Source of the DNA: Hirsutella rhossiliensis
Taxonomy: Eukaryota; Ascomycota; Sordariomycetes; Hypocreales; Ophiocordycipitaceae
DNA length: 64,000 nt
Direction: 5' to 3'
Assembly (NCBI RefSeq): GCF_020360975.1
Contig: NW_025408678.1
Location: forward strand, 1,798,001 to 1,862,000
Each line of letters begins with the position of its first letter. Positions within the stretch are counted from its first letter, which is position 1. The position numbers and the translations under genes were made by a program. The notes beneath the pieces are model-generated. The model did not search any database and was not told where the DNA came from. It was given only the letters and a program-made list of their open reading frames with translations. Below, one piece after another: positions 1-10,450 of the stretch.

Positions 1-770
1 GAGCTTAAAGCCTTTAGGTCTTGCGGATGGTTTGAGTCGCGTATGCAGCTAAATTAAGGCGTGAACCCTCCTGTTTGCTGCTTATACTGTTTGCTTCTAA
101 AATAGACAAGGCATGAGTTCCCCTAAAGTGGCAGTTGAAGCGGGAGGACTTGGGATATTTAAGTCTAACTTTAGTAAAAAGGCCCCGCAAAGCATGCTAG
201 AGCCGCAAAACTGTTGCTGTTTAGTCTCTAGGCAATCTATATATGGTTGTTCTAAGAATAAAATAACCCCTCACCTTGTTTCTCGGGCGCTGAGTATGAT
301 GCTCACTGCGGCTAGCAGCCGCTTTTTGTCCCTGGCTCTGGATGGCGGACCTCCCGATAGTATTGAAGCCTGCGACTTGAGCCAGCTAACGGTGATGATA
401 CAAAGGATGCTGGCGACATCCTCTTGCCCCGGAAACACCCTCTAGGCAGAGCAAGGCACAGCAGTTGAAACTTTGAGTTTCCATTCTTAGCTGCTTTAGA
501 ATATAGGGCACCTACTGCTATTTCTAGTAAAAAGTAAAGCAGATAAGCAAATGAACGAAAATTGGCTACGAGGAGCTAAGTATAGCCAAAGGTTTGATGC
601 CTCAAATTCTACCATTTTCCTGAAAGCCGCGATTAATATAAATATCTCGGACTGCTCTCCCTTGTAAGTGTTGCATTGCTTTCAACATTCAAGTCAGACT
701 CAACATCCAAGTCAGAGTTATTTCTAAGACATTACCAGACATTGCCTCCCTTATATTCAATACTTCAGCC
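1..770. other. AT-richer left edge, no supported gene
   Basis: This stretch is visibly richer in A and T than the rest of the window. It has many TTTAG, CTAAAT and TAAAAA runs. A 110-codon open frame lies at 113-445 (+), but it has no signal peptide, domain or typical codon use and I do not call it a gene. The last 100 bases are the presumed 5' leader of the secreted protein that starts at 771. It could be a decayed repeat or simply a long promoter; the sequence does not decide. Confidence 0.5.
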
Positions 771-1721
771 ATGAAGCACTTTCTCATGCTTGCCGTTTTC
801 GCAGGGCTTGCTCCTGCAGCTCCCCTTGAAGCACGACAAGCAGTGTTGAGGAAGCCCTTTAGACAGCCCGCAGCTCAGGCCCAGAGAGCACAGCTTTGCG
901 GCACCGTTCCCGGAGACATTAAAGCTCGATCGGAAGAGTGCGTGGGCACCTTGGACTTTTGCAACAGAAGGCTCTTCGACGGTACGGCAGAGACCTTTCC
1001 CAGCCCTGAGGCGTGCCGAGCCTCCCGTGACCCGGCTCCGGGCGTCGCTCCAGGGAACCCTGCCATCCCCGGTGGAGGCATCCCGGTCCCGATCCCAGCT
1101 CCAATTGTCCCCACGGTCCCCATTGGAGGTGTCCCGGTCCCCATTGGAGGTGTCCCGGTCCCGAATCAAGGCCGACGGCCATTTAGGAAACCGGCGCTTG
1201 GTCTTCGCCGGAGGTTCAAGCTCTGTGGCAGAAAGGGAGACCGAAAGCGGATATCAGAGGCCTGTGTAGGCACGCGGGTATATTGCGACAGGAGATTTTA
1301 CGAAATCACGAGGGAATTCTTTGCTAGCCCGTCGGATTGTCGACTCTCCCGACAAGTACTACCGTCGTCGGCTGGTAGGCTCCTCGCCGACGGTTTGCCA
1401 GATGACACAGAGGACACGGCCCCTCCGGAGAAAGAGCTAAGTGTAGAGGAGATGAAGGAATTCGAAGAGACGCCGAAGGAAGACGCTGGTGACGACGAGG
1501 TAAAGGAAATCAAAGCGGCGCTGGAGAAAACCCCAGAACTTGCAGAGGGAATCCTAGAGCCTCCAAAGGAAAATGAAGAGCCTCCAAAAGAAGCCCAAGA
1601 GCCACCAAAGGAGAACCCAGAGCCGCCAAAGGAAAATCCGGAGCCTCCAAAGGAAACCCAAGAGACGCCAAAGGAAACCCCAGAGCCTCCCAAAGAAAAC
1701 TCGGGGCCACAGAAGGAATAG
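771..1721 (+). CDS. secreted cysteine-rich protein with two related 4-Cys modules and a heptad-repeat tail
   Basis: A single-exon 316-residue protein of unknown function. Residues 1-17 form a signal peptide, followed by a short pro-like segment ending in EAR. Two related modules follow. Module A has cysteines at 43, 57, 64 and 82; module B at 152, 165, 172 and 190. The spacings are nearly identical (13/6/17 and 12/6/17). Each module carries LCG, CVGT, C(N/D)RR and SPxxCR, and each is preceded by an RxPFRxPA lead, so the unit looks duplicated. A Pro/Val/Ile/Gly spacer (residues 88-134) joins them. The C-terminus is acidic and from residue 263 consists of EPPKExx heptads. I recognise no family; small secreted cysteine-rich proteins of fungi are often effectors or wall proteins, but that is inference. 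It stands apart from its neighbour, a mitochondrial PPR gene 630 bases downstream. Confidence 0.85.
   Translation: MKHFLMLAVFAGLAPAAPLEARQAVLRKPFRQPAAQAQRAQLCGTVPGDIKARSEECVGTLDFCNRRLFDGTAETFPSPEACRASRDPAPGVAPGNPAIPGGGIPVPIPAPIVPTVPIGGVPVPIGGVPVPNQGRRPFRKPALGLRRRFKLCGRKGDRKRISEACVGTRVYCDRRFYEITREFFASPSDCRLSRQVLPSSAGRLLADGLPDDTEDTAPPEKELSVEEMKEFEETPKEDAGDDEVKEIKAALEKTPELAEGILEPPKENEEPPKEAQEPPKENPEPPKENPEPPKETQETPKETPEPPKENSGPQKE
1119..1160 (+). repeat. two tandem 21-bp coding repeats (PIGGVPV)
   Basis: Two adjacent near-identical 21-bp units encode PIGGVPV twice (residues 117-130) in the linker between the two cysteine modules of the secreted protein. Earlier linker text (IPVPIPAP, IVPTVP) looks like a diverged version of the same unit. 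Confidence 0.8.
1557..1718 (+). repeat. 21-bp coding minisatellite (EPPKExx heptads)
   Basis: Seven full 21-bp units and a partial eighth encode heptads of the form EPPKE followed by NE, AQ, NP, NP, TQ, TP and NS (residues 263-316). One unit has ETPKE and the last is GPQKE. The units vary at synonymous and non-synonymous sites, so the array is not freshly expanded. Confidence 0.9.
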
Positions 1722-2350
1722 GGGGCTCTAGACGCTCTCAAGGCAGGAGGGGATCAAGTTCAACGCACATGCCACGCGCCGTGGAAGCAGACCTCCGAGA
1801 CATATCCGAGGTAAGCCGTCAGGAAACAGAGGATGCCAGTATATGAAAAGGGCCATCTATTCTCAAGCTTTAAACTGGTTCTTTAGAGACCAAGAATTGA
1901 ATCATTGGCCCCCGTTCTTGACTCTCTGTTTCGTCGTGTTTGCGCTCCTTTTAGTTCGATGATTTGATCTCTCCTCCAATGAATCAAAGCCCAGAGACGG
2001 TCGAATGGGACCGGCTAAAATCATGGAGTTATTGCATCTTCGCCCGGACTTGGCTAGAGCAGTCAGCCAGCACTTGGATCAACATCCAAGTCCTAGCCAG
2101 CAGTTTTCTCTCCTGCTTGAACCAGAGGTGAAGATGGTGCAGGAGAAGAAGTGGCTGAGGAGAGGGTCGCCCGGGCTTACAAGCCGTGGCACGTGACGCC
2201 GGCCCAGAGGAGCGTGCCTACAAATTTACGGCGTGGATTGGATGAAGTGATTGTCTAGACCCGCAGAAAATCGCAACGCCGATAACTCGCCTCCCGCCAG
2301 CCATCCATCCACGACACAGACCAGACGCAACTATGCGCACCTCATGACCA
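1722..2350. other. intergenic, 3' region of secreted-protein gene and promoter of PPR gene
   Basis: No gene is supported here. It holds the 3' flank of the upstream gene and the 5' flank of the PPR gene, including a CACGTG box at 2190-2195. The small open frames present (such as 2005-2196) have no recognisable content. Confidence 0.6.
2190..2195. promoter_or_regulatory. CACGTG E-box upstream of the PPR gene
   Basis: A palindromic CACGTG lies 155 bases upstream of the start codon at 2351. This is the core of bHLH (Cbf1-type) sites in fungi. The match is direct; the function is inferred. Confidence 0.3.
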
Positions 2351-4804
2351 ATGTTCCATTTAGCATGGAGGACCCGGTCCCGATGCGTCCCCGCCGCCTG
2401 GGGAGGCAAAGCGTCGCGCCTGCGAGCCTCGCCGCGCCCGCTCTCGACGCCATCGTCCTCGCCCGGGCACCCGCCGACGACGCACGCCTTTCCCTTCCCC
2501 TACACCGACGACGAGCCGCGCCCGCGGTTGCGCGGCGACTTTGTGCACTCGAACCACGTCCGGAACGAGATGCTTCGGCACGCCTTTCGGGACGAGTCTC
2601 GCGCCATCCGCGAAGACGTCAAGCACAGGCTCAGCTCGCCCTTTGTGCCCCCGGCCCGCGACTACCCTCTGCCCCATGCCACCAAGAAGAGCATGGCGCA
2701 GGCGCTCAAGCTGGCGAGGGTCCATGTCGGCTTCGACTTGATGACCTCGCGCGATGAGACGTGCCGCGTCCCCGACTGGGCCGACGTCTTCGAAACCCTC
2801 AAGCGCACCACGCCCAAGGTCGGCGACGCCCCCAGCATGGCCGCCCTGCGCATCGTCATGCCCGAGTCGCGCGACCTGGCCGTCGAGAACAGAAAAGTCG
2901 AGTTCATCGATGCCGCCACCGGCCTCGTCGCCAGGCTGCGCATGGCCGTCGACCGCCAGGGCCCGTCGTCCTTTTTCCTCCGCGGCCGCGCCTCGGTGCT
3001 TGCCAGGGCCGCCGACGAGCTCATTGCCGCCTGCAAGGACATCCAAATCTTCAAGCTGGGCGACGTCGCGGCTCATGACTACGAGACGAAGCGCCTGTGG
3101 CCAGTCATCGAGGACGCCCCCAACGGCGGCTTCGTCGTGCCGGCCGACAAGCTCGACAACATGTGGGTGCACCGGGAGCAAACGAGATACTGGATCACCA
3201 GGCGCTACGAGAACACCCCGAAACCCATGTACTGGACAAAGGAAACATTCCAAAGATACGTCACCACGCTCGCCTGCGGGCGCCTGCGCCCTCACATGGC
3301 CCTGGCCTACTACGGGGAGCCTCGCAAAGGCGGGAGGCTCGTCGACACCGAAGGCGTGAGAATCAGGCTCATCCTCGACGCCTTTGAAGACCCTTCCGCG
3401 AGAGACTGCATCACCCCCTGGATCCTCAAGATGGCTCTGGCCTTCATGTCCCACCGCGCCGGCTATCGCGCCTCGGCCGAGCGTCTCTTCGCCATGGCCG
3501 AGGAGTGGGGCGTGCCCATGGACACCGAAGTCTACAACATCATGCTCCAGGGATATCTCTCCAACAACGACGTCGCCCTCTTCTTCAAGACTCTGCGCAA
3601 GATGGTGTCTCGCTTCTTCCAGCCAAACGCGCGCACGTGGCTGCTCTACCTCCGCCTGGTCCAGAAGGACGACAAGAGAAGGCAGATCATTGCGGCCATG
3701 TACGAGCTCGGCTTCTTCCATGACCCGGCCACGCGGCGCGGCATCGCCGACGTCATGGCCGGCCACGACGCGTACCTGGCTTTCAAGGCCGGCACGATGC
3801 TGGAGCCCTTTATGGCGAACCAGGCCTCACGCTACGGCGAGGACTGGCTCACGCCCGGCGCCTTGAACGGCACCCTGAGGGAGTTCTTCCGGTTCTGGAA
3901 GAAAGGCCACGCCACCATCGGCGAGTTCCGCACCATGATGGACGAGAAGTTGCCGGAGTCTCTCGAGCTCGGCCTCGACACATACAACATCATCCTCGAG
4001 TACTGCGCCGAGAGCCGGGACTGGACGACGGCCCTCTGGGCCATCGCGCGGATGCGGGACCGCGGCTGCGAGCCCGACCACTACACGTACCAGGTGCTGC
4101 TGCTGCTCGCGCGCAACTCGCGCTCCCCGACCTCCTTTGGCATCATCTTGTTCTACGCCGTGCTGGCGCGGCAGCTGCGGACGACGGCGCGGCAGATTGC
4201 CGACGAGGTGCTGATGGGCAAGTCGCAGGTCTGGTTCTGGAACTACGTCCAGCCGCGCGTCTTCTCCAACAAGATGGCCCGCGCCCTCGAGGCCAGCAAG
4301 CTGGCGCCCACGACCAGCCCGACGGCCGGCGTCGAGTGGGCCATCCTCAGCGAGTGCGAGGACTACACACCCGTGCAGTCGCTCTGCGGCGCCCTCGGCA
4401 CCGCCATCCGCACCCTCGACGGGCCGGTGCACCGCCAACTGTACAACGAGGCGCTCCATCCCGCCACCATCAAGCACCCGGACGACTACACCATCCGGAT
4501 GTACGACCTGCGCAGGCGCCGCGCCGTCATGCTGGTTCACCTCGACTCACGCTTCAAACGCTGGTCGATGATACGGCCTGCCGACCCCGAGTCCGACCGG
4601 GCCGGCGGCGCGCCCGGGGCCGCGGCCGCGTCTGCTGAGGACGCGGCTGAGACTGGCGAGAACGGGCCTGCTGAGCCTCGCGAGGACCCGGCCGAGGCTG
4701 GCGAGCACGAGGCGCCCCCGGCTGAAGGCGACGGCGCTGCCTGGGCAGGCAAAGACGATGCCCGGGCACGCCTCGCCGAGCGGCGCTTCCGTCCACACAT
4801 GTAG
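2351..4804 (+). CDS. mitochondrial pentatricopeptide-repeat-like protein
   Basis: A single-exon 817-residue protein. The N-terminus is rich in Arg and Ser with few acidic residues (about 1-45), as in a mitochondrial presequence. The centre and C-terminal half contain helical-pair repeats typical of PPR proteins, such as VPMDTEVYNIMLQGYL near residue 390 and LGLDTYNIILEYC then CEPDHYTYQVLLLL at about 540-590. The last 60 residues are a low-complexity Ala/Glu/Gly tail followed by a basic end. PPR proteins of fungi bind organellar RNA for processing, stability or translation; the specific target is not evident. The start at 2351 gives the presequence and no upstream in-frame ATG is better. It faces the PP2C gene tail to tail. 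Confidence 0.8.
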   Translation: MFHLAWRTRSRCVPAAWGGKASRLRASPRPLSTPSSSPGHPPTTHAFPFPYTDDEPRPRLRGDFVHSNHVRNEMLRHAFRDESRAIREDVKHRLSSPFVPPARDYPLPHATKKSMAQALKLARVHVGFDLMTSRDETCRVPDWADVFETLKRTTPKVGDAPSMAALRIVMPESRDLAVENRKVEFIDAATGLVARLRMAVDRQGPSSFFLRGRASVLARAADELIAACKDIQIFKLGDVAAHDYETKRLWPVIEDAPNGGFVVPADKLDNMWVHREQTRYWITRRYENTPKPMYWTKETFQRYVTTLACGRLRPHMALAYYGEPRKGGRLVDTEGVRIRLILDAFEDPSARDCITPWILKMALAFMSHRAGYRASAERLFAMAEEWGVPMDTEVYNIMLQGYLSNNDVALFFKTLRKMVSRFFQPNARTWLLYLRLVQKDDKRRQIIAAMYELGFFHDPATRRGIADVMAGHDAYLAFKAGTMLEPFMANQASRYGEDWLTPGALNGTLREFFRFWKKGHATIGEFRTMMDEKLPESLELGLDTYNIILEYCAESRDWTTALWAIARMRDRGCEPDHYTYQVLLLLARNSRSPTSFGIILFYAVLARQLRTTARQIADEVLMGKSQVWFWNYVQPRVFSNKMARALEASKLAPTTSPTAGVEWAILSECEDYTPVQSLCGALGTAIRTLDGPVHRQLYNEALHPATIKHPDDYTIRMYDLRRRRAVMLVHLDSRFKRWSMIRPADPESDRAGGAPGAAAASAEDAAETGENGPAEPREDPAEAGEHEAPPAEGDGAAWAGKDDARARLAERRFRPHM

Positions 4805-5681
4805 ATGCGGCTGTCTTCCATGGAATTCGCAATTGGAGTTAAAGAGCTGGGGGAAAAGAAAAACGGGACAAGCACCTTGTATGTACAATAAGCTCGGTAG
4901 AAAGGGGAGCCCAAAAGGCGGACAGCGGACAGCGCAACAACCGGGATCCGGGAGGCCAGGGATGAAAGACGAGTTCATCAATGTGCCTTTCCTTGTATAC
5001 TGCGGAGTACTCAATGCCACATTCGCCACGCAGTCCCCCGAGGGGGCAATGGCAACACAGAAAGTGATTCTTTCCCCCTCGCCCCTTTCCCAGCTCCCAT
5101 GCAAGTCCATCGCCCCGTCTATCCAGGCCCCCCCACGCCATGTCCAACCATCCCATCTCGCCACGCCCCAAGTCCCCTTGTGCAACGATTCACAGTTCCT
5201 CTCCACGCACACGCACACGCACATACGTTCCCACGGCGAGCCGGGCGGGAAGCGATCCAGCACCGACTGCTCCGGGCGCGTGTGCAACATACACCAGGTC
5301 CAGCAGACAGAGGGGTGCAAAAGTCATGGACGCACAGGGCGATTGATTGGCTGGCTGGCTGGTGGATAGGCGAGGCATTCGTGTCTCTCTTCTCCCTTGG
5401 AATCCAGTATCGACCGCCGGTACACCGCGCGACCTGACACACAATAAGGAGCACATCATGTCTAGCCGCCGTTTCCTTCCCATCGGCTTCACGACCCGTT
5501 TCTCTCCTTCCTTCCCCTCGACCGCATCGAGCGTAGTACTGTCAAATAAATAAAAAAGTAAGGAGAACACGGGGAACAAAGGGGGAGGGGATTAGAGTGG
5601 GGGAACAAGTCTGGCCCCATTCATTTGCTCATGAGGGAGCACTTCATTCAGTCCGAGTTACTTGAGAGGCGCAAGGATCAC
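4805..5681. other. convergent 3' intergenic region
   Basis: This lies between the stops of the PPR gene (+) and the PP2C gene (-). It presumably holds both 3' UTRs and terminators. An AATAAATAAA stretch near 5545 could serve the plus-strand transcript. Several overlapping open frames exist in both orientations but none has a recognisable product. Confidence 0.6.
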
Positions 5682-7869
5682 CTAATCCTCGTTCTCTTTG
5701 GAGGATTTCGACTGGTCGTGCTTAACCCCGTCGTGCGCGGTCGTCGAGGACGCTGACTGTGGCCCCTCGCCCGCTTTGGGCTGGGCGGCATTCGCCTCCG
5801 CTTTCGATTCGGTGCCACTGGCGGCCTCGGCGGTCGTTTGGGACTTGGGGGCCGAAGAGCCGTCCTTGTCGGTCGAGGAGGTCTTGGACACTTGGCTCTC
5901 GAGGTCTTTGTCCTCGTCGGCATTGTCGAACATTTCGGTTTCATCTGAATCCGTAAGCACCTCGGTGCCATCGCCGAGAAAAATGATCCGGCCTCGGTAC
6001 CCACCAACGCCGAAGTTCCTGCCCTTGGTCTCCGCATCCATATCATAACCACTGTCGCTATCCTCGTAGTTGTGATGAACCCCGGGACCACGAAACTCGG
6101 CTGGGTAAGAGAGGTGAAAACACATGGTCAGCTCAAGGGGTCTGCGCCAGTTACGGGGTACAGGCTCGACTGGGCGGGCAAGGCGCCCTTCAGCGGAGCT
6201 AGGTCGGGGCCGTACCGTATTCCGGGGGGGCGCAGGGGCCGTCTCCGTTGGCGACTCTCCTCGCGATCTCCTCGTACCACTCGTCCTTTGTCTTTCCGTT
6301 GAGGAGGCCCACGATGACCATGGTCATGTTGTCGCAGCCGACGCCACCCGTCTCAGAGTTTGATGCAAGGCAGTTGTCCATCATGTTCTCGCAGATCTTG
6401 TCGAGGTCCTGCTTGGCGGCGATGCCTCGTCGAACAAACTCAACGACGGCTTGAGAGGACTGGCAGTCCCAGATGCCTGTATGAACAAGGGCCGTCAGCT
6501 CTCCATGCTTTTCTTCCCGCCTCTTCAACAATGGCATTCGCGACTTCGCTTACCGTCGCAGGCCAAAACCAGGAACTCGTCTTCATCCGTAAGGTCATGG
6601 ACCGCCACGTCAGGGAAGGCAGTGACGATTTGATTTTCGGGGGACAGTTCGGCGCTCTTTTTGAACTCGAAGTCGCCGATGGCGCGTGACAGGGCCAGGT
6701 TGCCATTGACTCGACCGAAGTCGACAAACCCACCGGCCGCCGTGATGCGGTTTCTCTCAGCTGTAGATGGCGCGGAAGGGACACGAGTCAGTGCTTGGTT
6801 TCGAGGGTGGGGAGCTGAGAGTTCGGATCGGATCGGACAAACTTTCGAGTTGAGGTTTGTGATCCTGCGAGAGCGGCTTCGCGCGTCCCTTGATGCCCAG
6901 CACACCTCTCGAGTCACCCGCGTTGGCCTGGCATGTTGGGTTAGCGGGCGGCACTGAGTAGAGATGGGCGAGAAATCTCGACATTGCCCAAGACTAGAGA
7001 TGTCATGACTTACAACGTAGAGCTTGTTGTCGGCAATCAAACTGACACAGGCGGTGCAACCCGAAACCTCGTCCTCGTACTTGGGGTCTTTGCGGACATT
7101 CAAGGTTAGCCTTGACAGAGCGCCGACGGCCAGGCCGAGCGCGAGGGCGAGCGCAGCATGCAGAGGATCAAGGTAGAGGAGGCACACGGCGTACCGTTGA
7201 GGATGGCTCTGTCTGTCGCGAGGAAGCCGTCCCTGAGCCCCTGAGCGTAGTCGCCAGCCTTGAAGCTATCCTGCTTCATGATGATGCTATGTATATTCTC
7301 GCCCGCAAAAAGCGCGACCTTTTCTCCTCCGTGGCCGTCGAAAACGCCGAAAAATGCCAGCTTGGCAGGGATCGCCTTGGAGTCGCCGGCGGAGGGATTG
7401 CCGAGGTCGAGCACAGCTGTGTGGGCGTCCTCCATGCTGATACGCCAGCCCTGCATGGCGGACAAACCGTAGACAAGCCTGTCATCCTCGCCCTTGTCGG
7501 AAGTCTGCAGCGGCAGCGAAGGAAAGAGAAGAGTCAGCGGGCTTCACAGACGAGCGACACCCAACAAAGGCGTGAGATTGGAGACAATGGCGACATGGCC
7601 TGGGAAGAAGAGAGGACAAAAAGAGAGGCGGGTGGTTTGGAAAGTGTTTGGAGAGGGAGCGGAGACGTGAGAGAGCACGAGTGACAGAAAATTCTGAAGG
7701 GGGGGGATGGGAGAGAGAGAGGGCGGAGAGGGAAAACACAGCGGGCCGAGGTATGGATTGGTCCAGGCCGACAGCAGGAAGAAGAGGTGGGCATCTTAGA
7801 ATTGTAGGGCGGACTCGAAGACTGGGAACGCACCTTTTCGACGACGGGCTCCGAGAGAGTTTGGCCCAT
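5682..7869 (-). CDS. ptc2: type 2C protein phosphatase, Ptc2/Ptc3 type
   Basis: Seven exons on the minus strand: 7834-7869, 7195-7504, 7014-7087, 6843-6927, 6554-6760, 6216-6476 and 5682-6100. All joints are in phase and give 463 residues. The product is a Mg/Mn-dependent Ser/Thr phosphatase. It starts [12 protein letters not shown], the N-myristoylatable start typical of fungal Ptc2/3. Visible PP2C motifs are [24 protein letters not shown] (metal-binding Asp), [43 protein letters not shown] and [10 protein letters not shown] family-typical tail ([37 protein letters not shown]) precedes an acidic Ser/Glu-rich end. Ptc2/3 in yeasts dampen MAPK and DNA-damage checkpoint signalling. The first intron is about 330 nt, longer than the others. 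Symbol by family similarity; Ptc2 and Ptc3 are not separable here. Confidence 0.95.
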
Positions 7870-9327
7870 GGCGGCAAGACGTTCGGCAGCAGCTGAGCGC
7901 AGCCACCGCGCGGATGCCGGGAGGGGATTGAGGAGGGTGAGGAAGGCGAGGACTTGTCGACGCAGGAAGAAGCCGAAGGCGCGGGCCAGAGGCAGAGGCG
8001 AGAGCGGCGAGAGCGGCGAGAGCAGAGACGAGGCCGTGGTGGCGGCCAGGGTCGGGCTGCGAGGGCAATGCGTCGGTTGCCGAGGCTCCGCGAGAGGAGA
8101 GAAGAGAGGGAGGAAGCGCAGGACCGGGGACTCAGAAAGACCCTGGTTGCGAGGCGTGGAGGAGAGGATCGGGGCGCGCGAGAGAGTGCGTGCAGCGGTG
8201 CGCTCGCTGCTGGTAGTGGTGCTGCGTCGGTGGTGGTGATGGTGGTGATGATGGTGTTGAGTGACGGAAGTGGTTGAACGATGCAAGCAAAATGGAGGTT
8301 TTAGCAGGCAAGCCAAGGTCATGTACCTTTTCAGTACCAGCAGGCGAGTGATGACGAGGACCTTTGACGAGGGCCTTTGCTGCGCGGGAAAAAATGGGAA
8401 GCGGGGTACTGGTACCTGGCCGCGTCCGAGAACGAGGTCACTGCCGTGAGGGTGGATACGTCGAGCTGGGCTTGGTTCCGGGACCATGGACCTAAAGGCT
8501 GGGCTTCGGCTCACGTACTCTCCCCGGAGGCCGGTACTTGGGCCCCAGGTACCCTGGATACCAGTGCCTGACGTGTTCGCGGCGACTGCCTTGGGTAGCT
8601 GCCTGTAGCTACCTTGGAGAAGACGCCTACCAAAGGTGCCCGGAGTGCCTTGACTTGGCACGCACCTAGAACACGTTGATCTACCCCATCCTATGCAATC
8701 CCGAGCCTGTCCGGTACATGCATCTGTACGGACACGGGGGGAGAGACGGTCGGGTTTGCAAAGTCGAGAGTGAGAGATGGATGGACATGGGACGAAAGCA
8801 TTGAAGCAAGGCGCGGACACGACCGGAACAGGTATGCAAGCAAGCAACAGCTCAAACACCAACCAGAGTACCTACCTCATACCTACTTCCCAAGTACCTG
8901 CACACCTAGGGCACAGGCACAGCACAGACGCGCCGTACGGAGTACCTACTAGTACCTACTGTGCATAAATCCACAAGCCACAGACAGGGGCGTGGTGTGT
9001 GGCTGGGGCTCTTTCGATTCAGGGACAGATTGCAGCTGCCATCCCGGCAGAGCACATGACCGGCTGGCCCTGTTATGTCAGCCGCTACCCCAGATGTACC
9101 AGGTACACTGCAGATCCGGAGCATCTCGCCATGTCTTTTCCTCCTTTCATGAGGTGCCTGTGATCTGAGTACTGTCTCTGCCCATCTACGTGTCTAGGGC
9201 AGATGGGTACATAAGCTACAAGGTCTAGGAAACCCGGCGAGGCAATCAATAATGATCTGAGAGGGAGAAGGAGAGAGTGTGGGGGGAGCCGCCTGCAGAT
9301 GCCCGTCAAGTCCAGGTCGGTCGCACC

Positions 9328-9379
<52 letters not shown>

Positions 9380-10450
9380 AACACACACACACCACACATG
9401 TGGCTTGCGGAGCCTCCTTCCCACGCCATCCGAGAGGGAAATCTCTGCCGTGGCTGGAGGTCGCGTGCTCTGTCGAGTTTTCCCCCCCTTGCCGTGGGAC
9501 CATGACGGCCTCTCTCTGGAACTGCTGGTACGTACGGGCAATGGGCCATGATGATGCATACAAATCAGCACACAAATCAGCACTCAAATCAACACACTGT
9601 TTGCACAACCGCCCAAGCTACAGCTGCACCCTGGTCGAACGACTCGGCCACAGAGTTTTCTCTTCGGTTTGCTCGTCTTTTGCCGCCGCTTTCGGAGCGT
9701 TGCTGATGCGCCCGGCTGCTAGCAGTACCTACAGCACCTACCTTACCTAGTACCTTCCTCAGGTACCCGGTGTACCTGCGCTTGCCAAGGTCGCGAGGAC
9801 CTCCCCCCAGATGGCCTGTACTCCGTACAGCTCTGGCACATGCAGCCCTATCCGACATGTACATTTCGCCCCATCTGCGCCGCTGTAATCTGTACTCGCC
9901 TCTTGCGCGTCTCCTGCCCTGGGCCTAGTGCTTATCCGAGTGCAGCCTGACTTCGCCACGGGCCATGATATCCGCCTGCTGAACCTGCCCGTCGTCAAGC
10001 ATGCAATTATCCAAAAACCAAAAAGCCCTCGCAGATCAGGCACGCGAAGACATATCTATGAATAGAAAAAAAAAGCCCCGCCATGTGAGACCTTTTGCTG
10101 GAAGCCGGAATCAGCGGCGGGGAAGTCAGGGGGCCCGCCCACCGTCCCCGACCCGGCGGCTATCGGTCCGAAAACCAGGCCGCAGGGACCCGAACGGAAT
10201 AGGTACACCGGCTTTTCCATCTACTCCGTACGGCTGCCTTCATGCAACGGTCCAGGCCTGCGGCTTCTTTTCATCCTCGATTCTCCCCGTGTCATGCAAT
10301 CCATGTACCGCTATTGTTACAGCTATCACATCGTTATACGCCCTGGTATCATTCGTAAAAAGCATCCTCTCCCGCCTTCGCCCCAAAACACCAACACCAA
10401 TGCCCCATACAATACGGATACACTATCGCACAAAATCACTTTTTGCCTCC
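7870..10450. other. long gene-poor intergenic region with many short repeats
   Basis: This spans the 5' flank of the PP2C gene and the 3' flank of the Axl2-like gene. It contains three GGCGAGAGC units (about 7998-8023), GGTGAT-type repeats (8228-8250), clusters of GTACCTA/TAGGTAC (8866-8960 and 9725-9775), a CA microsatellite (9330-9397) and three copies of TACTCCGTA or its complement (8936, 9819, 10222). I see no coding gene, although a long minus-strand open frame at 7534-8862 crosses part of it; that frame is low-complexity. Confidence 0.6.
9330..9397 (+). repeat. CA microsatellite
   Basis: A nearly pure (CA)n tract, interrupted twice by an extra A, lies between the PP2C and Axl2-like genes. 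Confidence 0.95.

Noticed and set aside
113..445. 110-codon frame at the left edge
   Set aside because: No signal peptide or domain and it lies in AT-richer sequence with codon use unlike the genes.
2360..3766. 468-codon minus-strand open frame opposite the PPR gene
   Set aside because: It mirrors the GC-rich third-position pattern of the PPR gene and has no domain or targeting signal; it is an antisense shadow.
7534..8862. 442-codon minus-strand frame upstream of the PP2C gene
   Set aside because: It is low-complexity, crosses exon 1 and intron 1 of the PP2C gene in another frame, and has no recognisable domain.
9330..9397. CA repeat read as a threonine/histidine-rich protein
   Set aside because: All frames across it are just the microsatellite; no gene features flank it.
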